From JALJPB01 sp963933115 (GTDB taxonomy: Bacteria; Pseudomonadota; Gammaproteobacteria; Enterobacterales; Alteromonadaceae), in contig CAWVSL010000012.1 of assembly GCA_963933115.1 (NCBI GenBank), forward strand, positions 1 to 64,000: 64,000 nt of DNA, given 5' to 3'. The position numbers were made by a program, and so were the translations under genes. Shown here in pieces: positions 18,916 to 27,631 of the stretch (within the stretch, counting starts at the first letter, position 1; each line of letters starts with the position of its first letter). The notes below the pieces were generated by a model. It ran no database searches and was not told the DNA's origin. It saw only the letters and a program-made list of their open reading frames with translations.

Positions 18916-19220
18916 TATACAGAACTTTGTATCCCGAACACTGATGCTAAGTTATTATATATACAGCATTTACTTACTGTACGTGCTGTGCATGCTGCCT
19001 TTAAATTTTTATGTATACTTTATAATTTTCAACCAGAATAATTAAATATCATTAATTTCAAGTAAATAAAATTATCCCACCCACTTCCAGCATATTAAAA
19101 TCAAAAACGCACAGTAAAAAATCAGCCAACAACTTAGTTTTATTCATTAAAAAGTTTTGATACAAGCTGTTGATAAAATCTTGTGTTACAATTTCGCCTC
19201 ATTTTTTATGAGGTAAAAAT
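18916..19220. other. Divergent intergenic region
   Basis: Lies between the Oar-like receptor promoter (-) and the TSUP transporter gene (+). No gene-like frame. The TSUP promoter should be here; TTGATAC...TTGTGTTACAAT near 19157-19193 offers a possible -35/-10 pair, and GAGG precedes its start. Confidence 0.35.
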
Positions 19221-19994
19221 ATGGAGCCTGTGTTGGATCTCTCTATGTGGATAATATTGTGTGGCATAGGTCTTCTCGCTGGTTTTATTGATGCTATTGC
19301 CGGTGGTGGCGGAATGTTAACTGTCCCCACGCTATTAACTGTTGGCCTTCCTCCTCATGTTGCTTTAGGTACAAATAAGCTTGCCGCAACCTTTGGCTCT
19401 TTTACTGCGTCTTATACTTTTTACAAAAATAAATTGTTCAACCCTATATTTTGGCGTTACTCGCTTATATCGACCGCCATTGCCGCTGTATGTGGGACTT
19501 TAGTTGTCAGTATTCTTAGCACTGAGTTTTTAGATAAATATTTACCCTTAATTATTGTATTAACAGGGGTTTACACCCTATTTTCTAAATCAATTAACGT
19601 AGAACATTTAACGTTACCCAAAGAAAGCAAAACATTAATGACTCAGCAAATATCTCAAGGACTTATTTTAGGTTTTTATGATGGTGTTGCGGGGCCTGGA
19701 ACAGGCGCTTTTTGGACTGCTTCTTCATCTGCATTATATAAGATAAACATCTTATTAAGTTCTGGGTTAGCCCGTTCTACTAATTTTGTGAGTAATATAT
19801 GTTCACTATTTACTTTTATTTATTTGGGTTATGTTAATCTTCTCCTTGGTATATCAATGGGATTCTTTATTATGATTGGCGCATGGCTCGGGGCTAAGTC
19901 GGCAATAAAATTTGGTAATAAATTTATCAAACCAGTTTTTATTAGTGTTGTATTGCTTATGTCAATTAACCTAGCCTTTAATGCTTGGTATTAA
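19221..19994 (+). CDS. TSUP (TauE/SafE) family membrane transporter
   Basis: A 257-residue inner-membrane protein with about eight hydrophobic segments in two repeats. Each repeat starts with the family glycine motif: 'GLLAGFIDAIAGGGGMLTVP' (about 18-37) and 'GLILGFYDGVAGPGTGAF' (about 148-165). The TSUP family moves small anions such as sulfite, sulfoacetate or organosulfur compounds. The sequence and length resemble E. coli YfcA (269 residues), whose substrate is not known; closest assignment is YfcA-like. GAGG lies 9-12 bases upstream of the ATG. priC follows 17 bases later on the same strand, so the two are likely co-transcribed. Confidence 0.85.
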   Translation: MEPVLDLSMWIILCGIGLLAGFIDAIAGGGGMLTVPTLLTVGLPPHVALGTNKLAATFGSFTASYTFYKNKLFNPIFWRYSLISTAIAAVCGTLVVSILSTEFLDKYLPLIIVLTGVYTLFSKSINVEHLTLPKESKTLMTQQISQGLILGFYDGVAGPGTGAFWTASSSALYKINILLSSGLARSTNFVSNICSLFTFIYLGYVNLLLGISMGFFIMIGAWLGAKSAIKFGNKFIKPVFISVVLLMSINLAFNAWY

Positions 19995-20011
19995 CTTAAA
20001 TTTAATTTGGA

Positions 20012-20641
20012 ATGCATTCAGTGGTAGATGAAGCTCAACTAACGAGGTTATTTAAAGTTGTCGCACAACTAAAACAGCAGGCTAATTTAACTGATAAAAT
20101 AAACGCTCAGAATAAAGCACATACCATAATCGAAAATAACACTTTATTTTCACCCAGTTTATTTTCAACAGACAGTGATTGCTTTAGCCCTTATACCGAT
20201 GAATTAGAAATCAAAGTAAAGAGTTTATCCCGATTAATTAAAGCAAAACGATTGGCGCTCTCAGCACTTGCTTTAACAAAGATAGAACAACAAATACAAG
20301 CACTACTTACTGCATTAAATGCCAATAAAACAATGCATACTGAAGCTAAAATCCGTTTAGATGCTAAAATAACGTCGATTAAAGCTAGAGAATACAAAAA
20401 AGCTGTACAGTCAGTCATACAATCATCACAAGAGTTGCATCAAAAATTATCACAACACCATGAATTTGAACGTCGCTTATTAGAAATGCTTAACGAGAAA
20501 GAATATCAATTGTCCAAGTGTGGTAACAGTCAAAGACAAGCTACCTCTCAAGAAGTCTTAGCACTACATCAGCGCTTAGGTCGCTGCAGAAAAGCTATTT
20601 CATTAATTGAACGTGATATTGAGTTTATTGAAAAGCGTTAA
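20012..20641 (+). CDS. priC: Primosomal replication protein PriC
   Basis: A 209-residue, mostly helical cytoplasmic protein. The C-terminal part has the PriC signature 'HHEFERRLLEMLNEKEYQL' (about 148-166) and 'LALHQRLGRCRKAISLIERDIEFIE' (about 182-206). PriC binds SSB and helps reload the DnaB helicase at abandoned replication forks. E. coli PriC is about 175 residues; the extra length is an N-terminal asparagine-rich region. Starts with ATG at 20012; a GTG three codons on is an alternative. It follows the TSUP gene by 17 bases and ends in a clear terminator. The N-terminal half is divergent, so the call rests mainly on the C-terminus. Confidence 0.8.
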   Translation: MHSVVDEAQLTRLFKVVAQLKQQANLTDKINAQNKAHTIIENNTLFSPSLFSTDSDCFSPYTDELEIKVKSLSRLIKAKRLALSALALTKIEQQIQALLTALNANKTMHTEAKIRLDAKITSIKAREYKKAVQSVIQSSQELHQKLSQHHEFERRLLEMLNEKEYQLSKCGNSQRQATSQEVLALHQRLGRCRKAISLIERDIEFIEKR

Positions 20642-20667
20642 ACTTCAACAACGGTATAAAAATTTAT

Positions 20668-20707
20668 AAAGTAGCGATTGTAATTAATGACAGTCGCTAC
20701 TTTTGAT
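20668..20707 (+). terminator. Intrinsic terminator of TSUP-priC unit
   Basis: AAAGTAGCGA / TCGCTACTTT, a 10-bp inverted repeat (20668-20677 and 20694-20703) with a 16-base loop, followed by TTTTGATTAATTA, 27 bases after the priC stop. Confidence 0.75.
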
Positions 20708-20791
20708 TAATTAACGTAAAATGCTTTATATTAACGATTTCTGTAAAATTTAAACAATCACATTTAAGTGATTACCTTTATTTGGACAATT

Positions 20792-21097
20792 ATGAAAAAA
20801 ACATTTGAATTAACTCACCCAAAAATTAAACTTGAAAGACGTGTAGACGCAGTTAAACATGACGTTAAAAAATATGTTAAGAGGGAGCGCAGTAAAACCT
20901 TACCGGATGATACAGACTTTTGGGATTTTGACTGCAAGTTTGGTAATACTGAAAGCGAAGCAAAAGTTGTTCACCTAGCTGAAATTAGTAAATTGATCGA
21001 TCAAACTCAAAATGAAAAACTAACCTCATTTTATATTGAAATTATCGCAAAAGCTGCGGTTAGACGAGTTAAATCAGTAGAGAGTGAAGAAGAGTAA
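20792..21097 (+). CDS. DUF6172 family protein
   Basis: A 101-residue soluble protein starting MKKTFELTHPKIKLERRVDA, then 'VKHDVKKYVKRERSKTLPD' and 'FWDFDCKFGNTESEAKVVHLAEI', ending 'AAVRRVKSVESEEE'. This is the small DUF6172 family of gammaproteobacteria; no function is known. A reading frame extends upstream to a GTG at 20768, but the family N-terminus and the ATG at 20792 favour the shorter form. The gene stands alone; its 3' side faces the class V aminotransferase gene convergently, with a long inverted repeat between them. Confidence 0.8.
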   Translation: MKKTFELTHPKIKLERRVDAVKHDVKKYVKRERSKTLPDDTDFWDFDCKFGNTESEAKVVHLAEISKLIDQTQNEKLTSFYIEIIAKAAVRRVKSVESEEE

Positions 21098-21155
21098 TAG
21101 ATATAAACAGCTCTATCATTATTAATAATTATTTAAAGCATACAAGATGCCTAAC

Positions 21156-21200
21156 CTGCATCGATTTCGTTAATTCACGATATTAACGAAATCGATGCAG
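21156..21200. repeat. Perfect 19-bp inverted repeat overlapping a gene end
   Basis: CTGCATCGATTTCGTTAAT (21156-21174) and its exact complement (21182-21200) are separated by 7 bases. The right arm is the last 18 coding bases, including the TAA, of the minus-strand aminotransferase gene. Neither side has a proper T run, so this is not a standard intrinsic terminator, although such a hairpin could still block convergent transcription or protect the mRNA 3' end. Confidence 0.9.
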
Positions 21201-22310
21201 AGTATCTTTTAGCGCAGCTAGGCACAAAGCAACATTTTCATTTCTAGCAGAATAACCCATTAAACCAATTCGCCATGCGTTACCAGCAAACATACCAAGA
21301 CCTGCCCCTATTTCTAGATTATATTCATCGAGCAAAAATTTCCGACTTTTTTCATCATTAAGGCCTTGCGGGATATTGACCAAATTTAATTGAGGTAAAC
21401 GCTCAGTTTCAGGGACAATAAATTCAATGCCTAGCTCAGCAAAACCTTGAGCTAGTTTTTGATGTTTAAGTTGATGGCGCACCCAGCTGTTTACTAGACC
21501 TTCTTGTTGTAATATTAATAATGATTCATGAAGTGCATATAGCGAATTAACGGGTGCGGTATGATGATACGAGCGTTTTCCTTCACCTGACCAATAAGCC
21601 ATCACTAACGATTGATCTAGAAACCAACTTGGAACAGCCTTTTTGCGAGATTGAACCACATCAACAGCTTGATCACTAAAACTAATAGGGGATAAACCTG
21701 GCACACAAGACAAGCATTTTTGACTTCCTGAATAAACCGCATCAATTCCCCATTCATCAACATTTAGTTCAACGCCCCCCAAAGAGGTAACAGCATCAAC
21801 AATAGTTAGGCAATTATATTTTTTAGCAATTTGGCATAAGGTTTTAGCATCAGACAAAACACCTGTGGATGTTTCTGCATGAACAAAGGCAACAAAATTA
21901 GCTTTGGGGTGTTTTTTTAATGTATCTTCAAGCATTTGTGGGTCAACAGCCCTACCCCAAGCATTATCAAGGATGACAGCCTTAGCACCTATACGCTGAA
22001 CATTTTCAATCATACGGCCGCCAAACACCCCATTTCGGCAGACAACTACCGTATCATCAGCCGTAACAAGGTTAACAAAACAAGCCTCCATTCCTGCAGA
22101 GCCAGGAGCAGATAAGGCAATAGTAAAAGCATTCTTCGTTTGAAAGGCATATTGAAGTAAGGATTTGACTTCATCCATCATAACGACAAAGGTTGGGTCA
22201 AGATGACCTATTGTTGGTCTGGCTAAAGCAGATAAAACGCGAGGACTAACGTCTGAAGGTCCAGGTCCCATTAAAGTGCGGTGTGGCGGGATAAATGATT
22301 GAAATGGCAT
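21183..22310 (-). CDS. Class V aminotransferase, alanine/serine-glyoxylate type
   Basis: A 375-residue fold-type I PLP enzyme. It opens with 'HRTLMGPGPSDVSPRVLSAL', typical of the alanine-glyoxylate/serine-glyoxylate aminotransferase group; the schiff-base lysine lies in SGSQKCLS (about 194-201), the cofactor-binding aspartate in 'TIVDAVTSLGG' (about 170-180), and 'GLGMFAGNAWRIGLMG' near the C-terminus carries the carboxylate-binding arginine. Likely reaction: amino transfer from alanine or serine to glyoxylate; the exact donor cannot be told from sequence. Transcribed alone, minus strand. Its last 18 bases form one arm of a perfect inverted repeat. Confidence 0.88.
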   Translation of the reverse strand: MPFQSFIPPHRTLMGPGPSDVSPRVLSALARPTIGHLDPTFVVMMDEVKSLLQYAFQTKNAFTIALSAPGSAGMEACFVNLVTADDTVVVCRNGVFGGRMIENVQRIGAKAVILDNAWGRAVDPQMLEDTLKKHPKANFVAFVHAETSTGVLSDAKTLCQIAKKYNCLTIVDAVTSLGGVELNVDEWGIDAVYSGSQKCLSCVPGLSPISFSDQAVDVVQSRKKAVPSWFLDQSLVMAYWSGEGKRSYHHTAPVNSLYALHESLLILQQEGLVNSWVRHQLKHQKLAQGFAELGIEFIVPETERLPQLNLVNIPQGLNDEKSRKFLLDEYNLEIGAGLGMFAGNAWRIGLMGYSARNENVALCLAALKDTLHRFR

Positions 22311-22521
22311 AGCTTGTCCTGATCATAATAATAAAGTAAAACCTAACTTAATAGACAGCTTAGCACCTATTGCTCATTCAAATAAATTGGATAGCAACTA
22401 TCTTGACCATTCATAAACTAAATAACCTTGGTTGTATTCGTCCTCAAGGTAAGTATTCACTAGTCGATTGCTTTCGTTAGGGTTATCATCAACGCTACTT
22501 AACGTTGACAAATAATTTAGC

Positions 22522-23055
22522 ATGGCTCTTAAAGCAACAATTTACAAAGCAAACATTCACTTAGCCGATATGGATCGTGAATACTACGATACCATCAATT
22601 TAACCATTGCTCAGCACCCATCTGAGACCGACCAGCGGATGATGGTAAGGCTTATCTCTTTTATATTAAATGCCCATCAAGACCTTCAATTTGGCAAAGG
22701 ATTAAGTGATGAAGAGGAAGCGGTTATTTGGCAAGTGAACTATTCGAGTGTTATCGATCTGTGGATTGAGCTAGGACAAATTGACAGCAAGCGTATTAAA
22801 AAAGCCTGTAGTAGAGCTAAATCGGTAAAATTATACTGTTATGGCAGCACTGTTAATACTTGGTGGTCACAAAACCAAAGTAAAATGGCTCAATTGGAAT
22901 TATTAAGTGTCGAGCAGTTTTCTCAAGAAACAACCAATGCTTTAGTCAAATTAGTAGACAGAACAATGGAATTTCAATGCAGCATCCAAGATGGACAATT
23001 ATGGTTAACATCAGGCGATGAAACACTATTAATTGAAACAATAAAACTAAAATAA
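22522..23055 (+). CDS. yaeQ: YaeQ family protein
   Basis: A 177-residue protein with the full YaeQ pattern: 'MALKATIYKANIHLADMDR' N-terminus, 'AQHPSETDQRMMVRLISFIL' (about 30-49), 'GLSDEEEAVIWQVNYSSVIDLWIELGQID' (about 60-88), 'CSRAKSVKLYCYG' and 'WW'. The family has a PD-(D/E)xK nuclease-like fold and was once reported as a suppressor of RfaH mutants; a present function is not settled. Length matches E. coli YaeQ (181). Monocistronic; a TGGTAATGAT inverted repeat starts at its stop codon. Confidence 0.92.
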   Translation: MALKATIYKANIHLADMDREYYDTINLTIAQHPSETDQRMMVRLISFILNAHQDLQFGKGLSDEEEAVIWQVNYSSVIDLWIELGQIDSKRIKKACSRAKSVKLYCYGSTVNTWWSQNQSKMAQLELLSVEQFSQETTNALVKLVDRTMEFQCSIQDGQLWLTSGDETLLIETIKLK

Positions 23056-23081
23056 TGGTAATGATAGATTGATCATTACCA
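23056..23081 (+). terminator. Possible terminator of yaeQ
   Basis: Perfect 10-bp inverted repeat TGGTAATGAT / ATCATTACCA with loop AGATTG immediately after the yaeQ stop, but followed by TTGATTAAAGTTT rather than a clean T run. Confidence 0.4.
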
Positions 23082-23196
23082 TTGATTAAAGTTTATTAAC
23101 GGTTAACACTAAACAACGTTTTATCAAAAATTCCATCAGTTGTTAGGGTAACTGAAATATAATTTTCAATAATAAATCTAAAAAAAAGCTTTACTC

Positions 23197-23344
23197 ATGA
23201 AAATGTTTTTAATTATTCTGAGTGTAACGACTTATTGCTTATTAAATACCCATTTCAGCAGTTTTTGCTAATACAAATAATCTTACACTAGAGAGTGCCA
23301 CTAAATTATTTTGGCATTGGTGCTTAATATATAATGATCACTAG
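23197..23344 (+). pseudogene. Possible frameshifted small secreted protein
   Basis: ATG at 23197 opens a signal-peptide-like frame (MKMFLIILSVTTYCLLNT) that stops after 24 codons. A +1-shifted frame continues AVFANTNNLTLESATKLFW to a stop at 23342. Together they read as a signal peptide with an AVFA cleavage site and a short mature start, broken by one frameshift. There is no good ribosome-binding site, and the rest of 23082-23549 shows no continuing frame, so this is at best a decayed gene end. Confidence 0.3.
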
Positions 23345-23549
23345 GCAAAAATAACCACTTATGGACAAAATATTTGCTTGTCTATTCTATTTTTATGGTT
23401 AATTTAAAAACCATGGCGTAAATATGAAGCTCTAGCGGACTTAATATTAATCAGTTAAACCGTGCTCTATTATATATAATCCCGAGAAATTCGAATTCAT
23501 ATTGAGAAACCCGTTGAGTCGGTGTCTTAATAAACTGGTTTAATAGTCA

Positions 23550-24119
23550 TTAAGCTTTTTTTAAAAAAGCAGCAACGAGTACAATACGTGTACCGCTAAC
23601 TTTACCTTCAATATGTTCAGGATTATCAGTTAACGTGATATTACGGACTAAAGTGCCCCGTTTGGCGGTGAAATTAGCACCTTTGACCACTAAGTCTTTA
23701 ATCAAAGTAACATCATCCCCCTCCTTTAAGTCAGCTCCGTTACTATCACGTGTTGGCCCATTGATTTCTGCCGCAGCAATACCTTGCTCAGCCCAAGTTC
23801 TAACCTCATCTTCCAGATAGATCATTTCCAAGGCGTCTTGAGCCCAACTTTCAGCAGATAATTGGTGTAGCATACGATAAGCTATAACTTGAACAGCAGG
23901 CTCTTGATTCCACATACTGTCAGTTAAGCAGCGCCAATGATTAAAATTTAACTCAACATGACCTTCAATTTGTTCAAGGCAAGTATGACAGAGATAAATT
24001 GATTGTTGAGCACTTAAATCACTTGTTGGTGGAACCGGATAAACAGATAAGTTATCCGTTGACAGACAAAGTTCGCAGCTTGAATTACTACGTACTTTTA
24101 ATGCTTGTTCAGTAGGCAT
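23550..24119 (-). CDS. PhnA (YjdM-type) domain protein with N-terminal zinc ribbon
   Basis: 189 residues from the ATG at 24119. The N-terminus has two cysteine pairs, CELC (about 15) and CHTC (about 44), spaced as a zinc ribbon. The C-terminal 70 residues are a PhnA domain: 'TRDSNGADLKEGDDVTLIKDL' then 'VKGANFTAKRGTLVRNI' and 'IEGKVSGTRIVL', a small SH3-like barrel. E. coli YjdM is only about 111 residues, so the middle helical part (about 60-115) is extra. Despite the old name, phosphonate use is not shown for this family. An ATG five codons upstream (24134) is possible, but GAGA precedes the inner one. No operon partners. Confidence 0.8.
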   Translation of the reverse strand: MPTEQALKVRSNSSCELCLSTDNLSVYPVPPTSDLSAQQSIYLCHTCLEQIEGHVELNFNHWRCLTDSMWNQEPAVQVIAYRMLHQLSAESWAQDALEMIYLEDEVRTWAEQGIAAAEINGPTRDSNGADLKEGDDVTLIKDLVVKGANFTAKRGTLVRNITLTDNPEHIEGKVSGTRIVLVAAFLKKA

Positions 24120-24134
24120 AATATTCTCTAACAT

Positions 24135-24445
24135 TTTCGATGTAATGGTCGCTATTATGCCTTTAATTGTATTAACAAAAAAGTCGCTTCCTTAATAAAT
24201 ATTTTTCTCAAGGACAATAACCGCAATAAAAGATGAGTGATTTGAGCTAAAAATTAAAGCAGAGTAAATATGGCCTTTTTTATAAGTAGTGATAACTCAA
24301 GAACAGCTTGTATGCGTTTCACTTATAATTTCTCCTCTATATTTTAGTACTGTAAAATCAAAATATAATTTACTTACAAATGAACACTGGCTATTTAGTT
24401 TAACGATGTTTAGTCTAACCTTATAATAAAAAATGAGTATATAAC
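24135..24445. other. Divergent intergenic region
   Basis: Between the PhnA-domain gene (-) and the ABC permease gene (+). No gene-like frame. A short ATG-AGT-ATA-stop mini frame overlaps the permease start; the permease itself begins with TTG. Confidence 0.35.
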
Positions 24446-25279
24446 TTGAGTAAAATTAACCATATTGAGCAGAGCCTCAATCGCATTTGGGCTTTAGCAA
24501 AATTTGAATTGATAAGACTATTTCTAACTAAGCGTGGCATGGTAGCTATTCTTGCTTTCGTTACCGCGTGGTTCCTTATTCTTTATTACCCTGTTAATTC
24601 TGCAGTAAGTATTGTTGGCTCTGATAATTTTAAAGACATGATAGAAGATACCTTTGGTATTTTAGGATTATCTGCACTGCTCAATTGGCAGGTATCAGAA
24701 TTTACTATTTATTGGTTAATTGCCCTTTATTCTTTTCCAGTATTTGCCTTAGGAGCATCAAGTGATCAAACCTGTGCCGACCGTACTCGAGGTACTCTTC
24801 GATTTATATCACTTAGGGCAACTCGTAATGAAATCCTTTTGGGTCGATTTAGTGGTCAAGTAGTCATCATTGCTATCCTTATATTACTAACCTTGCTTGC
24901 CACGACGGCCATGGCATGGTGGCGAGATAGTGCCTTACTTGTGCCAGCATTAGTAAAAGCGAGTCATTTATTTATTCAGTTAATTATCGTTGTATTACCC
25001 TTTATCGCCCTGACCAGCTTTTTCAATAGTTTCTTACGTTCGGCCAAGTTAACCAGTGTCGTTATTTTATTATTCTTTGGCTTAGGCTCGATGTTAATTG
25101 GTCTAATTAGCTATACATTATCGAGCGCTAATTATCTTAATTATGTATTTCCAGGGGTACAGTTAGGTGAAGTTGTCGGCCAAGATAAATTAACGTTTAT
25201 CCACTTCTTCATTCCCCTCATTCAAACTTGTTGTTATTTAGCGCTTGCTAGTATGTTTATGAAAAGGAGCGCTTTATGA
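24446..25279 (+). CDS. ABC-2 type transporter permease
   Basis: A 277-residue inner-membrane protein with six hydrophobic segments (about 30-48, 85-105, 135-155, 175-195, 200-225, 250-272) and the conserved 'DRTRGTLRFISLRATRNEILLGRFSG' loop (about 114-139) typical of NosY/YtrF-like ABC-2 permeases. It pairs with the ATPase that overlaps it by 4 bases (ATGA). Starts with TTG; no ATG lies in frame before the first membrane segment. Substrate unknown: multidrug, copper-enzyme maturation or lipid export are all possible in this family, and no neighbouring gene tells which. Confidence 0.85.
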   Translation: MSKINHIEQSLNRIWALAKFELIRLFLTKRGMVAILAFVTAWFLILYYPVNSAVSIVGSDNFKDMIEDTFGILGLSALLNWQVSEFTIYWLIALYSFPVFALGASSDQTCADRTRGTLRFISLRATRNEILLGRFSGQVVIIAILILLTLLATTAMAWWRDSALLVPALVKASHLFIQLIIVVLPFIALTSFFNSFLRSAKLTSVVILLFFGLGSMLIGLISYTLSSANYLNYVFPGVQLGEVVGQDKLTFIHFFIPLIQTCCYLALASMFMKRSAL

Positions 25280-26232
25280 TAATTTCACCCAATAACTTTC
25301 CACTAATTAAGGTTAGTCAATTAAGTAAAATTTTTGGTAATAAACAAGCACTAAATCAAGTCGACTTTGAAATTGTTAAAGGAGAGCCTGTCGCTTTAGT
25401 GGGTCCTAATGGTGCAGGTAAAACGACCTTATTTAGCTTAATGTGTGGTTATATACAACCCAGTGCTGGTCAAATATCTATATTAGGACATCAAGCAGGT
25501 AGCGCAGCAACCTTTGGAAAATTAGCCGCTTTACCACAAGATGCCCAATTAGATCCGCGTTTTTCAATTGCTCATCAATTAAAATTTTATGCTCAGCTTC
25601 AGGGGTTTACTAATAAAAAAAGCCAATTTGAAGCAGAACGGACCCTAGATCTCGTCGGTTTAAAAGACGTACTCAATGAAAAGCCGGAGTCACTATCACA
25701 TGGCATGCGCAAACGTGTCACTATAGCCCAAGCGCTCATTGGTGCACCAGAGATAGTCATGCTTGATGAAGCTACTGCAGGACTTGATCCACTGCACGCA
25801 CGCGAAATCAGACAATTAGTCGCTAACTTATCAGGCGAAATAACCTTTATATTAAGTTCTCATGACTTAAGCGAGCTGGAGCGTTTATGCCAACAAGTAC
25901 TATTTTTAGAGCATGGTGTTTTACATCAACATCAAAATAGTAGTAATGACAGTTTAAGCCAAAAGCAGCAAACGTTTATCACTCTTAAAATGGCGAATAA
26001 TATTCCCAACTTTGAACAAGCGTTTCTCGCTATAGACCAAGTTTGTGATGTTACTCAAACTCAAGATAAAGAATATTTACTTACGGTTAATCCAAGAGTC
26101 GAGTTAACCCTAGAATCGAACGCTGCGTTTTTGCCCATTGATATCCAAATATTAAAGCTATGTCATGATAATAAATGGGTTTATCGTCAATTAATCAATG
26201 GTAAAACATTGGAAAATAAACTTTTTAATTAA
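25276..26232 (+). CDS. ABC transporter ATP-binding protein
   Basis: A 318-residue ATPase with Walker A GPNGAGKTT (about 43-51), Q-loop 'LPQDA', signature LSHGMRKR (about 138-145), Walker B 'IVMLDEATAGLDP' (about 158-170; alanine stands where many relatives have proline) and the H-loop SSHD. The C-terminal 100 residues are an extra region typical of export ATPases. Start overlaps the permease stop by ATGA, showing translational coupling; the two form a half-sized exporter acting at the inner membrane. Substrate cannot be assigned. No clear terminator follows. Confidence 0.92.
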   Translation: MIISPNNFPLIKVSQLSKIFGNKQALNQVDFEIVKGEPVALVGPNGAGKTTLFSLMCGYIQPSAGQISILGHQAGSAATFGKLAALPQDAQLDPRFSIAHQLKFYAQLQGFTNKKSQFEAERTLDLVGLKDVLNEKPESLSHGMRKRVTIAQALIGAPEIVMLDEATAGLDPLHAREIRQLVANLSGEITFILSSHDLSELERLCQQVLFLEHGVLHQHQNSSNDSLSQKQQTFITLKMANNIPNFEQAFLAIDQVCDVTQTQDKEYLLTVNPRVELTLESNAAFLPIDIQILKLCHDNKWVYRQLINGKTLENKLFN

Positions 26233-26391
26233 TACTGTAAGTCATGACATAAATCAAACTAGGTCCACTTGTAAAATATTTCTAAAAGAGATGTTCTCAG
26301 AGCGCGTGGTGTCAGTTTAATTACAGACTTTATATTTAAAGTTGTAATTTGTATTCAAGCTTATCTTTTAAGTGTTTTAACGGAGTAAAAG

Positions 26392-26715
26392 TCAATCCAA
26401 TAATAAATAAATAACAAACACAAGCCAACTTAACGCTAATAATAGCCAGGGTAATTTGACCTGATAGTGCCTGTTTTTATCAACATAAACTTCATCACTA
26501 ACCGTTTGTAACTTCTCTTTTTGTTTGATTTGTACTTTTCGATCTTTATCCCGAGTTCTTGCTTTTTTACTTTGTTGTTTCTTATATTCACTGATACCTT
26601 TTTCAATACCTTGGGCAATGAGTTTGGTTTGCTCTTTGGTCTGCCCTGGTTTTTTTATTGACTTCGCTACTTTCATACCTTGGTCTTGTACCTCTGGCGA
26701 TATTTTATTCGTCAT
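26392..26715 (-). CDS. DUF2956 family membrane-anchored protein
   Basis: A 107-residue protein: a charged helical N-terminus ('ISPEVQDQGMKVAKSIKKPGQTKEQTKLIAQGIEKGISEYKKQ', residues about 5-47), a lysine-rich stretch, and one C-terminal membrane segment ('LPWLLLALSWLVFVIYLLL', about 88-106), so it is tail-anchored with the basic part in the cytoplasm. This is the DUF2956 pattern, found in Alteromonadales, Vibrio and relatives; no function known. It begins one base after the stop of the next upstream gene on the same strand (cupin protein), so the two are co-transcribed. Confidence 0.85.
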   Translation of the reverse strand: MTNKISPEVQDQGMKVAKSIKKPGQTKEQTKLIAQGIEKGISEYKKQQSKKARTRDKDRKVQIKQKEKLQTVSDEVYVDKNRHYQVKLPWLLLALSWLVFVIYLLLD

Positions 26716-26716
26716 T

Positions 26717-27352
26717 TTATAAATGCCCTACTTTCACTAAAATTAGCGTATCTTGTTCAACATATGGGTTATGACGACTCATGTGAGGTGATCTTATCCA
26801 ACTGCCTATGGGATACCTACCCTGTTCATCAATAAGTTCACCGCTAATCACATAGATCTCTTCCCCACCAGCATGGACATGTGGCTGAAACTTTTCTCCT
26901 GCAGGCCAAAATACTAATGCCGTAGATTCAGTACCAAAACTATGCAAAGGCATCACTTTCAAGTTGCCATTACCTTGAAGCCATGGTGCATTTTGGCTGT
27001 CAATATGAATATGTTGGCAGTCTTTTGGTTGAAACTGATGAAGCTTCACTAACAAAACACAGCCCTTAAGACTAAAAGGGGCATGTCTAAAACCTTTAGG
27101 GTTTCTCAAATAACTTCCTGCTGGGTAGTTACCTGTTTCATCTGAAAAAACACCCTCAATAACAAATATCTCTTCACCTTTTGGATGGTCATGTGAGGTA
27201 AAACTTGCGCCGGGGTCATATCGAACAATACTGGTTGCATGACCGCGCTCAGCCTCTTCTCTAGCGAGGGGCTTGCGCCATACTCCCTCTTGAGGACTTG
27301 CTAGCCAGTCTTGCTGTGAACTATCAATGACTACTTTTTGACTAAAATCCAT
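26717..27352 (-). CDS. Double-cupin (ChrR-like) protein
   Basis: 212 residues in two similar cupin halves. The first has 'SFTSHDHPKGEEIFVIEGVFSDETG' (two histidines and a glutamate of the metal site), the second 'KFQPHVHAGGEEIYVISGELIDEQG'. The fold resembles the ChrR anti-sigma C-terminal cupin, but no zinc-binding anti-sigma domain is present, so a small-molecule sensing or dioxygenase role is equally possible. The start is unclear: ATG at 27352 has its best GGAGGA 16 bases upstream, whereas an in-frame ATT at 27361 sits at ideal spacing. A GTG at 27403 lacks any ribosome-binding site. DUF2956 follows at once. Confidence 0.8.
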   Translation of the reverse strand: MDFSQKVVIDSSQQDWLASPQEGVWRKPLAREEAERGHATSIVRYDPGASFTSHDHPKGEEIFVIEGVFSDETGNYPAGSYLRNPKGFRHAPFSLKGCVLLVKLHQFQPKDCQHIHIDSQNAPWLQGNGNLKVMPLHSFGTESTALVFWPAGEKFQPHVHAGGEEIYVISGELIDEQGRYPIGSWIRSPHMSRHNPYVEQDTLILVKVGHL

Positions 27353-27631
27353 ATTTAAAATTTTACTATCCTCCCAATAACACGTTGACAATACGTCCAC
27401 CACAACCGAGATAAAAAATAAGCATTTGCTTTAGTGCTTATTGGTGGCAAAGAAAGTAACCGATGATATTTGATGTTAAAGTAGTACAATACCTCACTGA
27501 GGCATTGCATCAAAACACAATCGTCGCTGAATGAGTCTTACAAAAGCTAATATCAGAAAAATGTTAACCAACTTGTTTAAATGAGCTGTTAATATTATTC
27601 TTAAATTATTGTTTCTACTGGGGATAAACAA

